DNA from: Bacteroides_E sp964528875
GTDB taxonomy: Bacteria > Bacteroidota > Bacteroidia > Bacteroidales > Bacteroidaceae
Direction: 5' to 3'
DNA: 15,978 bases
NCBI GenBank assembly: GCA_964528875.1
Contig: CAZGUI010000058.1
Span: 1-15,978 of the forward strand
Positions 8,230-15,393 of this stretch are shown here, piece by piece (the first letter of the stretch is position 1; every line of letters starts with the position of its first letter). The position numbers and the translations under genes were made by a program. The notes under the pieces were generated by a model. That model was given only the letters and a program-made list of their open reading frames with translations. It was not told the DNA's origin and did not search any database.

Positions 8230-9570
8230 TTATTTTTCAATTCTAAGGTTCCTTTTTTCTCTGTTCCATGTAGTTGCAGATAGTAACATGGCTAACACAC
8301 ATGAAATAATTAAAAGGATAAATACATGATCCCAGCTAAAATGGTCTATCAGGTATCCTATACCTATATTAGCTAACAATGCTGTTCCTATGAAGTAGCC
8401 AAGAAAACCAGTTAATCCGGCTGCTGTACCTGCTGCCTTTTTAGGTACTAAATCGATTGCTTGAACACCGATAAGCATAACAGGTCCATAGATTAAAAAT
8501 CCGATAGCAAACAAAGCTATATTGTATATCAGCATATTATGCGTTGGATTTTTCCAGAATACGATAACTGCTATAAGAGTTAATGCCATATAAATTATGG
8601 TTGCAGGTGCACGTCTTCCTTTAAAAACTTTATCTGATATCCATCCACAAATAAGTGTACCTGGAATACCTGCAATTTCAAAAGTAGCCCATGCTACTCC
8701 AGATTCTGATGTAGATAATCCAATAGATTTGTAGTATGCAGGAACCCAATCAAATATTCCATATCTTACCAGATAAACAAATACATTAGCAAATGCAATC
8801 ATCCAAAGCATTCTATTATTAAATACATGCTCAAATAGAATCTCTTTAATGCTAAATTCTTCTTCAAATTTTTCTGTGTAATTTGCAGGATAATCATTTC
8901 TGTATTCTTCAATACTTGGTAGTCCACAAGATTGTGGAGTATCTCGAATTAATATATAGCCTATAGCTGCAAAAACAAGAGCTACTATTGCCGGAAAGTA
9001 TAATGTACTATGAAAATCGACAAAAAGAGCAAGGCCTAAAATTGCAATAGGTCCCACTAATGCTCCTCCTATATTGTGAGCCGTATTCCATATAGCCATT
9101 TTAGTACCACGCTCACGTAATGAAAACCAGTGAGCCATTACTCTACCACAAGGAGGCCAACCCATTCCTTGTGCCCATCCGTTAATAAACAACAGAATGT
9201 ACATTATTGTTATTGATGAGGTGAAAAATGGAATGAACCCCATCATTATCATTATTCCTGATGAAATAACCAGACCTAATGAAAGAAAGATACGAGCATT
9301 ACTTCTGTCTGAAACGCTTCCCATAACAAACTTACTTATACCATAAGCTAGCGAAACAGCTGAGAGAGCTAAACCTAAAGAAGCATGAGAAAAGCCTTTC
9401 TCTTCAAGAAAAGGTATTGCTAAAGCAAAGTTTTTTCTTATTAAATAATAACCTGCATATCCCAAGTAAATACCTAAAAATACTTGTATCCTCATCCTTG
9501 TATAAGTTGATTTCACTTTCTCTTTTGGCAACAAAGGTTTGTGTACTGGTGGTTTTAAAAATTTAAACAT
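8230..9570 (-). CDS. glpT: Glycerol-3-phosphate:phosphate antiporter (MFS, OPA family)
   Basis: This is an inner membrane transporter of 446 residues with about twelve membrane segments, in the organophosphate:phosphate antiporter family. It would take up glycerol-3-phosphate in exchange for inorganic phosphate. Three residues of the E. coli GlpT binding site appear at the same numbers here: Arg45 in YYLIRKNFALA, His165 in WNTAHN, and Arg269 in YLVRYGIFDW. GWAQGMGWPPCGR (131-143) is also typical of the family. Hexose-phosphate (UhpT) or regulatory (UhpC) relatives are possible, but the glycerophosphodiesterase next door makes GlpT the best call. It is the first gene of a three-gene minus-strand operon, with 37 bases to glpQ. 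No exact TAnnTTTG box was found in its upstream region. Confidence 0.93.
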   Translation of the reverse strand: MFKFLKPPVHKPLLPKEKVKSTYTRMRIQVFLGIYLGYAGYYLIRKNFALAIPFLEEKGFSHASLGLALSAVSLAYGISKFVMGSVSDRSNARIFLSLGLVISSGIMIMMGFIPFFTSSITIMYILLFINGWAQGMGWPPCGRVMAHWFSLRERGTKMAIWNTAHNIGGALVGPIAILGLALFVDFHSTLYFPAIVALVFAAIGYILIRDTPQSCGLPSIEEYRNDYPANYTEKFEEEFSIKEILFEHVFNNRMLWMIAFANVFVYLVRYGIFDWVPAYYKSIGLSTSESGVAWATFEIAGIPGTLICGWISDKVFKGRRAPATIIYMALTLIAVIVFWKNPTHNMLIYNIALFAIGFLIYGPVMLIGVQAIDLVPKKAAGTAAGLTGFLGYFIGTALLANIGIGYLIDHFSWDHVFILLIISCVLAMLLSATTWNREKRNLRIEK

Positions 9571-9615
9571 TTTTTTTGTGAATTAATTGTGATAATTATT
9601 TATATGAATTAAATA

Positions 9616-9627
9616 TTGACATATCAA
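9616..9627. promoter_or_regulatory. Imperfect palindrome upstream of glpT
   Basis: TTGACATATCAA is a nearly symmetric 12-base site of the form TTGA-N4-TCAA. It is centred about 50 bases before the glpT start. It could be an operator for a dimeric regulator of the glpT-glpQ-porin operon. Nearer the start, TTGTGA occurs twice as a direct repeat (9576-9581 and 9587-9592). In such AT-rich sequence, short symmetric sites also arise by chance, so confidence is low. Confidence 0.2.
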
Positions 9628-9990
9628 ATGACCCCTAGGATTTACAATAAATAGAGTTTAATAGTTCCGATAAAAAGTTTTTTTTCTTCATTTTGTTTCC
9701 TTTTATAGTATTAGTCTTAAGTTAAATGAAACTAGACACAATAAGTTGGTCAACAGCAATCATAGTTTGAATTGGTTTATAGCTCTTATTTATTATATTA
9801 TTAAATTTCACCATTTATTAAATAACTCTATTTTATTGTAATATTTACAAATTTTTAGTTTATAAAAATCAAAAAAGATATCCTCGATCACATATTTTGA
9901 AAACGAAAAATAAAGATGAAATCATCTAGTTATCCATTTTACAGTGTGATAAATACAATAGAAAACAACAAAACACTGATGTAACTACAT

Positions 9991-10015
9991 ATTTAGAATA
10001 TTATTTATTTAGAAT
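9991..10015. repeat. Pair of 9-base direct repeats
   Basis: ATTTAGAAT occurs at 9991-9999 and again at 10007-10015, with starts 16 bases apart, just before the long hairpin at 10035. The repeats are seen directly. They may be chance in AT-rich DNA, or paired binding sites. Confidence 0.3.
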
Positions 10016-10034
10016 GTCATGGAGCAAGATTATC

Positions 10035-10084
10035 AACACATACTTAAATCTTTTATTCTTTTGAAAAAAAAGATAGTATGTATT
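10035..10084. other. Long hairpin in the intergenic region
   Basis: ACATACT (10038-10044) pairs with AGTATGT (10075-10081), and ATCTTTT (10048-10054) pairs with AAAAGAT (10068-10074). Only the three bases TAA (10045-10047) bulge on one side. The outer AA/TT pairs extend the stem past one C-A mismatch. The stem therefore has 14 continuous-side pairs plus two outer ones, with a 13-base loop. It could be a structured RNA, a terminator of an unseen transcript, or a remnant of a mobile element end. The last is not supported, because no transposase or target duplication was found. Confidence 0.45.
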
Positions 10085-10251
10085 AGAGCTCCCATTCTGC
10101 ACTACAATTTAATCCATTAAGGTTATTTTGAATATTTACGAGAAAAGTATTCAATTGTTGTAGATACGCTTAGGTAATCTTATACGATGATGTGTGTTTC
10201 TCATTTTATAGTATTAAACTCAATTAATCTAAACATTTTCTTAAAAGACTC

Positions 10252-10277
10252 ACTCTTTTAGTATAAATAAGAGTTTT
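10252..10277 (+). other. Small orphan hairpin with T-run
   Basis: ACTCTT (10252-10257) pairs with AAGAGT (10269-10274) around an 11-base loop. The stem is followed by further T residues to 10277 and a T-rich stretch. It resembles a weak + strand terminator, but no gene is recognised upstream of it. It may be chance, or may mark the end of a small RNA. Confidence 0.2.
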
Positions 10278-11087
10278 CTCAATCTTTTTACTTTACAAAT
10301 CAAATAGCCTAGTTCTTTTTCATTTTCAACCATTTTAAATAGTCTATTTTTATATTAAACTTACAAATATTGAAAAGAAACGTTAAAGTAACCACTCGTG
10401 AAACTTAAAAACAGTCCTTTGTTCCGCTCTTCTCTCACTTTATATATGAAGATAACTAAAAATCAATAAAACAACAATTAAAACACAAATAAAGTTTCGA
10501 TAGGTTTCAATAACATATAAAACCCTATAAAAGAATAAGTTACGAAATAAATCTCATAAGAACTTCAAGTAAATAATAATATCAAATTATTTAATTATCG
10601 AAAAATATGCAGGAAAGATATAATCTCAGAAATTGAATTAAAACACAACGAAACATCTACCGAAACATAATGCTTTCGAAAATACAACTGTATTGTATGT
10701 GTGTTGTAAATAGACATACTTAGTATTTATATCTATACACTTATAATTCTGATTCTAACACCTTAATTATATAGGTTAAGTATATACTGAAACAGATGTA
10801 AATTTTCTTTTCTTACTTTAATACACCTAAACATCTAAAAACAGATAAAATAAGTCTTGTTCATCTCCGCTTTAATGTGCCACAGAAAATTTATAGACCA
10901 AAGAATAAAAAGTAAGTTTATAGCTAACGATATAAACGTAATAGTACTTGTAGGAGTAGGAGGAAAGAATAGTTTAAAACAAATAGCCTTTCTGTTGATT
11001 CTCTTTATAGTAGTGTAGTTATTCTCTCCTAAAAAAGGAAAGCTAATTTTCAACCCTGCTTTATTCAGCTCAGATTTATTTTATGAT

Positions 11088-11095
11088 TATCTTTG
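11088..11095 (+). promoter_or_regulatory. Bacteroides-type -7 box of the PAP2 gene
   Basis: TATCTTTG matches the Bacteroidota housekeeping -7 consensus TAnnTTTG exactly. It ends 17 bases before the ATG at 11113, so transcription would start at about 11102. No clear -33 TTTG box was found at the usual distance. The box lies inside the longer reading frame that would start at 11083, which argues against that start. Confidence 0.5.
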
Positions 11096-11112
11096 CCAAC
11101 AAATTTAGAATC

Positions 11113-11775
11113 ATGTTAGAACGCATTTTACCCTATGAAACAGAACTTTTCTACTTAATCAATGGACATCATCATCCATGGCTAGATCCTATTATGTGGT
11201 TATTATCTAATACCATTCTATTGATTCCATTGATTGTTTTCATGGTAATCATAAACAAAAATAAAAAAGATAATCAGATTATATTACCACTTTTTTTCGC
11301 CTTAGCTTTCGTCTTTTTACTAGGTGATTTTTTCTCCTCTACAATTATAAAACCTAATATACAACGTCTTAGACCAACTCATTATCCAGGAATTCAAGAA
11401 TATGTCCTTACTGTATATGATTATGTAGGAAAGAAGTTTGGCTTCCTTTCAGGACACGCAACAAACTCAATTGGTTTTGCGACCTTTTCTTCTTTGCTTT
11501 TAAGAAAAAAAGGTTATTCTTGGGGAATATACATTTGGGCACTTGCCGTTTGTTATTCTCGTGTATATCTTGGGGTGCACTTTATTTCCGACCTAGTGGC
11601 CGGCTCTTGTTTAGGACTAGCTATAGGCTGGTTAGTCTATAAACTTTATCAAGCTTATGTTTGTAAAGTGCATCCTAAAAACTCATCTGTCCAAGAGAAG
11701 TTAATCAACGGTACAGTAATCTTTATATTTATCCTGCTTGTTATTACTACTTTAAAGACTGAAGGTCTTATATAA
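11113..11775 (+). CDS. PAP2-family membrane phosphatase
   Basis: This is an integral membrane phosphatase of the type-2 phosphatidic acid phosphatase family, such as undecaprenyl-diphosphate or lipid phosphatases. All three active-site motifs are present. Numbered from the upstream ATG at 11083, they are K90-x6-R97-P98 (KPNIQRLRP), FLSGHA with His125, and S159-R160-x5-H166-x3-D170 (SRVYLGVHFISD). Several hydrophobic segments surround them, with one more near the C-terminus (about 210-223). I prefer the ATG at 11113, giving 220 residues. MLERILPYETELFYLINGH is the usual beginning of this family in Bacteroidota, and a promoter box lies between the two ATGs. It is a single gene, converging on sugE. 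The exact lipid substrate is not evident. Confidence 0.88.
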   Translation: MLERILPYETELFYLINGHHHPWLDPIMWLLSNTILLIPLIVFMVIINKNKKDNQIILPLFFALAFVFLLGDFFSSTIIKPNIQRLRPTHYPGIQEYVLTVYDYVGKKFGFLSGHATNSIGFATFSSLLLRKKGYSWGIYIWALAVCYSRVYLGVHFISDLVAGSCLGLAIGWLVYKLYQAYVCKVHPKNSSVQEKLINGTVIFIFILLVITTLKTEGLI

Positions 11776-11830
11776 GGTCTATTTAAACCAATAATATTGC
11801 TTCAGTACACAGAAAGCTAATCACTATTTA

Positions 11831-12157
11831 TCAAGGTGTAGACAACTTTAGTCCTATGATAGATATAATAAGTGTGCTAATAAAAAAGATGCGTGTGAAA
11901 GTTGTAGGTTCCTTGAAAACAAAAATACCAACTAACACACTGCCTACAGCTCCAATACCTGTCCATACGGCATAAGCTGTACCTAAAGGAAGCGTCTGAG
12001 TGGCTTTAACTAATAGTGCCATACTTATAGCTAGTGCTACAAAGAAACCGGCATACCACCAATAAACATCTATACCATTTGCTTCTTTTGCTTTCCCTAA
12101 GCAGAAAGCAAAAGTTACTTCAAATAATCCTGCTATAACTAATATAATCCAATTCAT
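11831..12157 (-). CDS. sugE: Small multidrug resistance (SMR) transporter, SugE/Gdx-like
   Basis: This is a 108-residue, four-helix inner membrane exporter of the SMR family, which works as a dimer and exchanges cations for protons. The essential membrane glutamate is Glu13 (AGLFEVTFA). TLPLGTAYAVWTGIGAVG (55-72) is the family signature, and the WTGIGAVG form with the IIGLKLS end fits the SugE/Gdx branch. Members of that branch studied elsewhere export guanidinium, whereas EmrE-type proteins export quaternary ammonium drugs. I assign the branch from these motifs only. It lies 70 bases downstream of a Crp/Fnr-type regulator on the same strand, and has its own promoter box in that gap. I looked for a guanidine riboswitch in the gap and saw none. 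Confidence 0.9.
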   Translation of the reverse strand: MNWIILVIAGLFEVTFAFCLGKAKEANGIDVYWWYAGFFVALAISMALLVKATQTLPLGTAYAVWTGIGAVGSVLVGIFVFKEPTTFTRIFFISTLIISIIGLKLSTP

Positions 12158-12174
12158 TGCTTTTATATTTTATG

Positions 12175-12182
12175 CAAATCTA
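12175..12182 (-). promoter_or_regulatory. Bacteroides-type -7 box of sugE
   Basis: On the minus strand the sequence reads TAGATTTG, an exact match to TAnnTTTG. It ends 17 bases before the sugE start codon, the same distance as at the PAP2 gene. A TTTG lies further upstream, but 26 bases away, longer than the usual spacing. It suggests sugE can be transcribed separately from the regulator gene before it. Confidence 0.5.
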
Positions 12183-12227
12183 GGAAAAGTAATGCTCTTT
12201 ATATTTTACAAATGATAAATAATCCTG

Positions 12228-12791
12228 TTACCGAATTTGTCTGCGAATGCGGCTTAAACTCACTTGTGTAATACCTAAATAGGATGCTATATACTTTAAT
12301 TGTACTCGAAGTAGTAAGTCGGGAGTCTCTTCTAAAAGAGTTTCATATCGTTCCAGTGCAGTTTTGAACTGACTGGAGATTAATCGTTCTTCCGTTTTAA
12401 GCAATTCCAACTCAGCAAACTTACGTCCCCAGTTAGCCAAAGAAATGTCACTATAGAACAACTCTTTTAAATGCTCTGTTTTCAACTCAAATAAAATACA
12501 GTCTTCTAAAAGTTCAATACTTTCATAACCTTTTTGATTGGCTATATAACTTTTCATTGAAACAATAGTATCGCCTTCTTTGCCAAACCAAAAAGTGATT
12601 TCCTTGTCAAGTGTGTCTGTATATGCTCTTACTATTCCTTTTTTTATAAAGTATATGTTCTGTTCAATTTTATTCGATTCAAAGAGAAAAGTCCCCTTTG
12701 GATAAGTTACTTCTGAAATATTCTCCATCAAAAGAGCTTTAGATTGTTCCGGTAGGGGGTATATATTATTTATAATTGAGTTGATAGTCAT
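12228..12791 (-). CDS. Crp/Fnr-family transcriptional regulator
   Basis: This is a 187-residue regulator with an N-terminal cyclic-nucleotide-binding-like beta-roll (about 20-115; YPKGTFLFESN, NIYFIKKGIVRAY). A linking helix follows (about 118-150), then a C-terminal helix-turn-helix with LKYIASYLGITQVSLSRIRR (165-184) for DNA binding. Length and layout fit the short Crp/Fnr proteins common in Bacteroidota. No iron-sulfur cysteine cluster is visible, with only one cysteine in the sensor domain, so an Fnr-like oxygen sensor is unlikely. The ligand is unknown and cAMP binding is not assured. It precedes sugE on the same strand by 70 bases and may control it, though sugE has its own promoter. 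It is divergent from hpt, with a 263-base intergenic region. Confidence 0.9.
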   Translation of the reverse strand: MTINSIINNIYPLPEQSKALLMENISEVTYPKGTFLFESNKIEQNIYFIKKGIVRAYTDTLDKEITFWFGKEGDTIVSMKSYIANQKGYESIELLEDCILFELKTEHLKELFYSDISLANWGRKFAELELLKTEERLISSQFKTALERYETLLEETPDLLLRVQLKYIASYLGITQVSLSRIRRQIR

Positions 12792-13023
12792 TCTGTGATT
12801 TTTTATTTATGAGTGAAGTTAAGCAAATCTTATTTTATTCTTGGAATTCAGAGAAAGATATTCATTGAGTTAGACTAAAACAGTTCTCCATTTTATATAA
12901 ATCTCTAATAAGGTAAAACAATCACCAACAAATTCATGAAGCATTACTCTGATAAAAGGTGCTAACAGAATGAATCGTAAAGAGAAATACCGTTTTTTTA
13001 TCTAAACAGAAAAGAATAATTTG

Positions 13024-13031
13024 TATTTTTG
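13024..13031 (+). promoter_or_regulatory. Bacteroides-type -7 box of the hpt-adk-obg operon
   Basis: TATTTTTG matches TAnnTTTG exactly and ends 23 bases before the hpt ATG, so transcription would begin at about 13038. A T-run (12993-12999) lies upstream, but no clear TTTG at the usual -33 distance. The rest of the region between the Crp-type gene and hpt (12792-13054) shows no gene. On the opposite strand AAGATTTG (12824-12831) is a one-mismatch box that may serve the Crp-type gene. Confidence 0.55.
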
Positions 13032-13054
13032 CTCTCATATAAAAAAAAGTCGAC

Positions 13055-13591
13055 ATGGAACAAGTACAAATTTTAGATAGAGTCTTTACTATTTCGTTAC
13101 ATTTGGATGAGATTAATGAACAAATAAAACGAGTTGCTGAACAAATAAACCGTGACTTGGCAGGTAAAAACCCTATTTTTATGAGTGTATTAAATGGGTC
13201 GTTTATGTTTACAGCCGATTTAATGAAACACATAACTATTCCTTGTGAGGTATCTTTTGTGAAACTTGCTTCATACCAAGGTGTAGCTTCTACCGGTACT
13301 ATTAAAGAGGTGATTGGTATTAATGAAGATTTATCTAATCGTACGGTGGTTATTGTTGAAGATATTGTAGATACCGGACTTACTATGCAACGTCTGTTGG
13401 AATCGGTTGGAACTCGTATGCCTAAAGATATTTATATTGCAACTCTTCTTCTAAAGCCAGATAAACTGAAAGTTGATTTGAAGGTTGACTATGTGGCTTT
13501 TAAAATTCCTAACGACTTTATCGTAGGGTATGGATTAGATTATGAGGGGTATGGAAGAAATCTCCCCAATATTTATACTGTAGTAGATTAA
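13055..13591 (+). CDS. hpt: Hypoxanthine phosphoribosyltransferase
   Basis: This is a cytoplasmic purine-salvage enzyme joining hypoxanthine (or guanine) to PRPP to give IMP (or GMP). It has 178 residues, the normal length. The PRPP-binding signature is VVIVEDIVDTGLT (98-110), with Glu102, Asp103 and the DTG loop. VLNGSFMF (45-52) matches the pyrophosphate-binding loop, and GYGLDYEGYGRNLP near the end is the conserved C-terminal segment. It is the first gene of a + strand run, with 27 bases to adk. A promoter box is placed just upstream. Confidence 0.96.
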   Translation: MEQVQILDRVFTISLHLDEINEQIKRVAEQINRDLAGKNPIFMSVLNGSFMFTADLMKHITIPCEVSFVKLASYQGVASTGTIKEVIGINEDLSNRTVVIVEDIVDTGLTMQRLLESVGTRMPKDIYIATLLLKPDKLKVDLKVDYVAFKIPNDFIVGYGLDYEGYGRNLPNIYTVVD

Positions 13592-13618
13592 TTTATAATT
13601 ATAAATAGATAAAAAAAA

Positions 13619-14188
13619 ATGCTAAACATTGTAATTTTTGGAGCTCCCGGATCGGGAAAAGGAACCCAGAGTGAACGTATTTCTGAAAAATATGGTTTAA
13701 ATCATATTTCAACAGGAGATGTACTTCGTGCTGAAATTAAAAATAACACAGAGTTGGGTAAAACAGCTAAAGGCTATATTGATCAAGGACAATTGATTCC
13801 GGATGAACTTATGATTGATATCTTAGCAAGTGTTTTGGACAGCTTTAAAGATAGTAAAGGTGTTATTTTTGATGGTTTTCCCCGCACTATAGCTCAAGCA
13901 GATGCATTAAAGAATATGTTAGCTGATAGAAAGCAAGCAGTATCTGTTATGCTAGATCTAAAAGTTCCTGAAGATGAATTGATGACACGTTTAATTAAAC
14001 GAGGACAAGAATCAGGACGTGCAGACGATAACAAAGAGACTATTCTTAAACGACTAAATGTTTACAACACACAAACTTCACCATTAATCGATTGGTATAA
14101 AAAAGAAAACTTATATAACGAAATTGTTGGAGTAGGTTCATTAGATGATATCTTTAATAGCATCAGTAAAGCTATAGATAACAGATAA
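13619..14188 (+). CDS. adk: Adenylate kinase
   Basis: This enzyme interconverts ATP + AMP and two ADP in the cytoplasm. The P-loop is GAPGSGKGTQ (8-17). AMP-binding STGD lies at 31-34 and FDGFPR at 84-89, and the lid arginines are in KRGQESGRADD (127-137). At 189 residues it is the short form lacking the long LID insertion and its zinc-binding cysteines, as usual in Bacteroidota. The start codon follows an A-rich leader of eight A residues and no strong Shine-Dalgarno sequence, normal for this phylum. It sits between hpt (27-base gap) and obg (61-base gap). Confidence 0.97.
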   Translation: MLNIVIFGAPGSGKGTQSERISEKYGLNHISTGDVLRAEIKNNTELGKTAKGYIDQGQLIPDELMIDILASVLDSFKDSKGVIFDGFPRTIAQADALKNMLADRKQAVSVMLDLKVPEDELMTRLIKRGQESGRADDNKETILKRLNVYNTQTSPLIDWYKKENLYNEIVGVGSLDDIFNSISKAIDNR

Positions 14189-14215
14189 AAGATAAGAACC
14201 TTATACAGGTATCTT
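14189..14215 (+). other. Hairpin between adk and obg
   Basis: AAGATA (14189-14194), directly after the adk stop codon, pairs with TATCTT (14210-14215). CC/GG may pair inside it. There is no clean T-run after it, so full termination is doubtful. It could reduce read-through into obg or protect the 3' end of the hpt-adk message. Confidence 0.3.
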
Positions 14216-14249
14216 ATTTAATTCATATAATATTTTAAGTGTATTAATT

Positions 14250-15386
14250 ATGTCAATAATAGAATCAAAATCTAATTTTGTTGATTATGTAAAAATCTAT
14301 TGCCGTTCTGGCCAGGGAGGAAGTGGATCTCGTAGTATGCGACGAGAAAAATATGTACCTAAAGGAGGCCCTGACGGTGGTGATGGTGGACGTGGTGGTC
14401 ACATCATTCTTCAAGCTAATCGAAATTATTGGACATTAGTGCACTTAAAATATAACAGACACATACGTGCAGAGCACGGTGAGTCGGGTGGAAAAAGTAG
14501 AAGTTCCGGTAAAAGTGGTGCAGATAGAATTATAGATGTTCCTTGTGGTACAGTGGTGCGTAATGAGGAGACAGGAGAAGTTCTTTTTGAAATTACAGAA
14601 CATGGAGAAAAACGCATTCTACTTGAAGGTGGTCGTGGAGGATTGGGAAACTGGCACTTTCGTACTTCAACCAACCAAGCTCCTCGCTTTGCTCAACCCG
14701 GAGAGCCATACCAAGAAATGACTGTTATTTTAGAGCTGAAATTATTGGCTGATGTTGGTTTGGTAGGTTTTCCTAATGCCGGAAAATCAACGCTTATCTC
14801 TGCTGTTTCTGCTGCTCGTCCTGAAATTGCAGATTATCCATTTACCACTTTAGAACCCAACTTAGGAGTAGTGGAATATCGTGATGGTCGCTCGTTTGTT
14901 ATGGCCGATATACCCGGTATTATTGAAGGTGCTAGTGAAGGAAAAGGATTGGGTTTCAGATTTTTACGACACATTGAGCGTAACTCCTTGCTTTTATTTA
15001 TGATTCCTGCTGATACTGCTGATATCAAAGAGGAATATCATATTTTATTGAATGAGTTAGAAAAATTCAATCCTGAGATATTAGACAAACAACGTGTTTT
15101 AGCTATTACAAAGAGTGATTTATTGGATGATGAACTGATGCAGCTAATAGGTGAATCGCGTTTACCTCAAATTCCTTATGTGTTTATTTCTGCTGTAAGT
15201 GGTTATGGCATTCAAGAGCTTAAAGACCTCTTATGGAGTGAGTTAAACAAAGAAAGCAATTTAATTACTCCTAGTAAAGAATCCCTTGATAATCAGGAAA
15301 TTATAGAACCTAATGAAGAAACAAAGGAGTTGGAGAATGACGGGTTGAATCAAGAACCAAATAATACGGAAATAGAAGAGGAGTAG
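14250..15386 (+). CDS. obgE: Obg/CgtA GTPase involved in ribosome assembly
   Basis: This is a ribosome-associated GTPase for 50S maturation and stress control, 378 residues long. The glycine-rich Obg domain comes first (about 9-165), with GQGGSGS and PDGGDGGRGGH. The G domain then shows G1 GFPNAGKS (173-180), YPFTT (196-200), G3 DIPG (220-223), G4 TKSD (287-290) and SAVSG (314-318). TKSD is an accepted form of the NKxD motif. In place of the OCT domain found in some relatives, the tail from about 345 is rich in Glu and Asn and highly acidic, ending EIEEE, as in other Bacteroidota. The pgeF start lies 7 bases after its stop. Confidence 0.96.
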   Translation: MSIIESKSNFVDYVKIYCRSGQGGSGSRSMRREKYVPKGGPDGGDGGRGGHIILQANRNYWTLVHLKYNRHIRAEHGESGGKSRSSGKSGADRIIDVPCGTVVRNEETGEVLFEITEHGEKRILLEGGRGGLGNWHFRTSTNQAPRFAQPGEPYQEMTVILELKLLADVGLVGFPNAGKSTLISAVSAARPEIADYPFTTLEPNLGVVEYRDGRSFVMADIPGIIEGASEGKGLGFRFLRHIERNSLLLFMIPADTADIKEEYHILLNELEKFNPEILDKQRVLAITKSDLLDDELMQLIGESRLPQIPYVFISAVSGYGIQELKDLLWSELNKESNLITPSKESLDNQEIIEPNEETKELENDGLNQEPNNTEIEEE

Positions 15387-15393
15387 TCAAACT

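Larger units (their letters stand above)
9571..11082. other. Gene-poor AT-rich intergenic region of about 1.5 kb
   Basis: No convincing gene was found between glpT and the PAP2 gene. The stretch is very AT-rich and stop-rich in all frames. T-rich tracts dominate the + strand on the glpT side, and A-rich tracts appear from about 10370 to 10700. No tRNA cloverleaf, rRNA or CRISPR pattern was seen. It contains a long hairpin (10035-10084), a pair of 9-base direct repeats (9991-10015), a smaller hairpin followed by a T-run (10252-10277), and a few very short reading frames. The largest frame, 72 codons on the minus strand at 10835-11053, needs a TTG start and resembles nothing I know. The region must include the glpT promoter on its left and the PAP2 promoter on its right. 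Confidence 0.7.

Noticed and set aside
10835..11053. 72-codon minus-strand frame with one hydrophobic segment next to the PAP2 gene
   Set aside because: It needs a TTG start, has no clear ribosome binding site, and resembles no known family. Chance frames of this length are common in such DNA.
9571..11082. tRNA gene, CRISPR array or insertion sequence in the gene desert
   Set aside because: No cloverleaf with a TTC-type arm, no regularly spaced repeats, and no transposase frame or terminal inverted repeats were found.
11776..11830. Terminator between the convergent PAP2 and sugE genes
   Set aside because: Only a short direct repeat (AAGGTCT twice, across the PAP2 stop) and weak symmetry are present; no stem with a T-run.
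12158..12227. Guanidine riboswitch upstream of sugE
   Set aside because: The gap is only 70 bases and lacks the paired ACGR-loop hairpins of the mini-ykkC type; it is too short for the ykkC type.
12934..13233. 99-codon minus-strand frame overlapping hpt
   Set aside because: Most of it is antisense to the well-supported start of hpt and covers its promoter box; no recognisable protein features.
14426..14674. 82-codon minus-strand frame inside obg
   Set aside because: It is the reverse reading of the glycine-rich Obg domain, which explains its Pro/Ser-rich composition.
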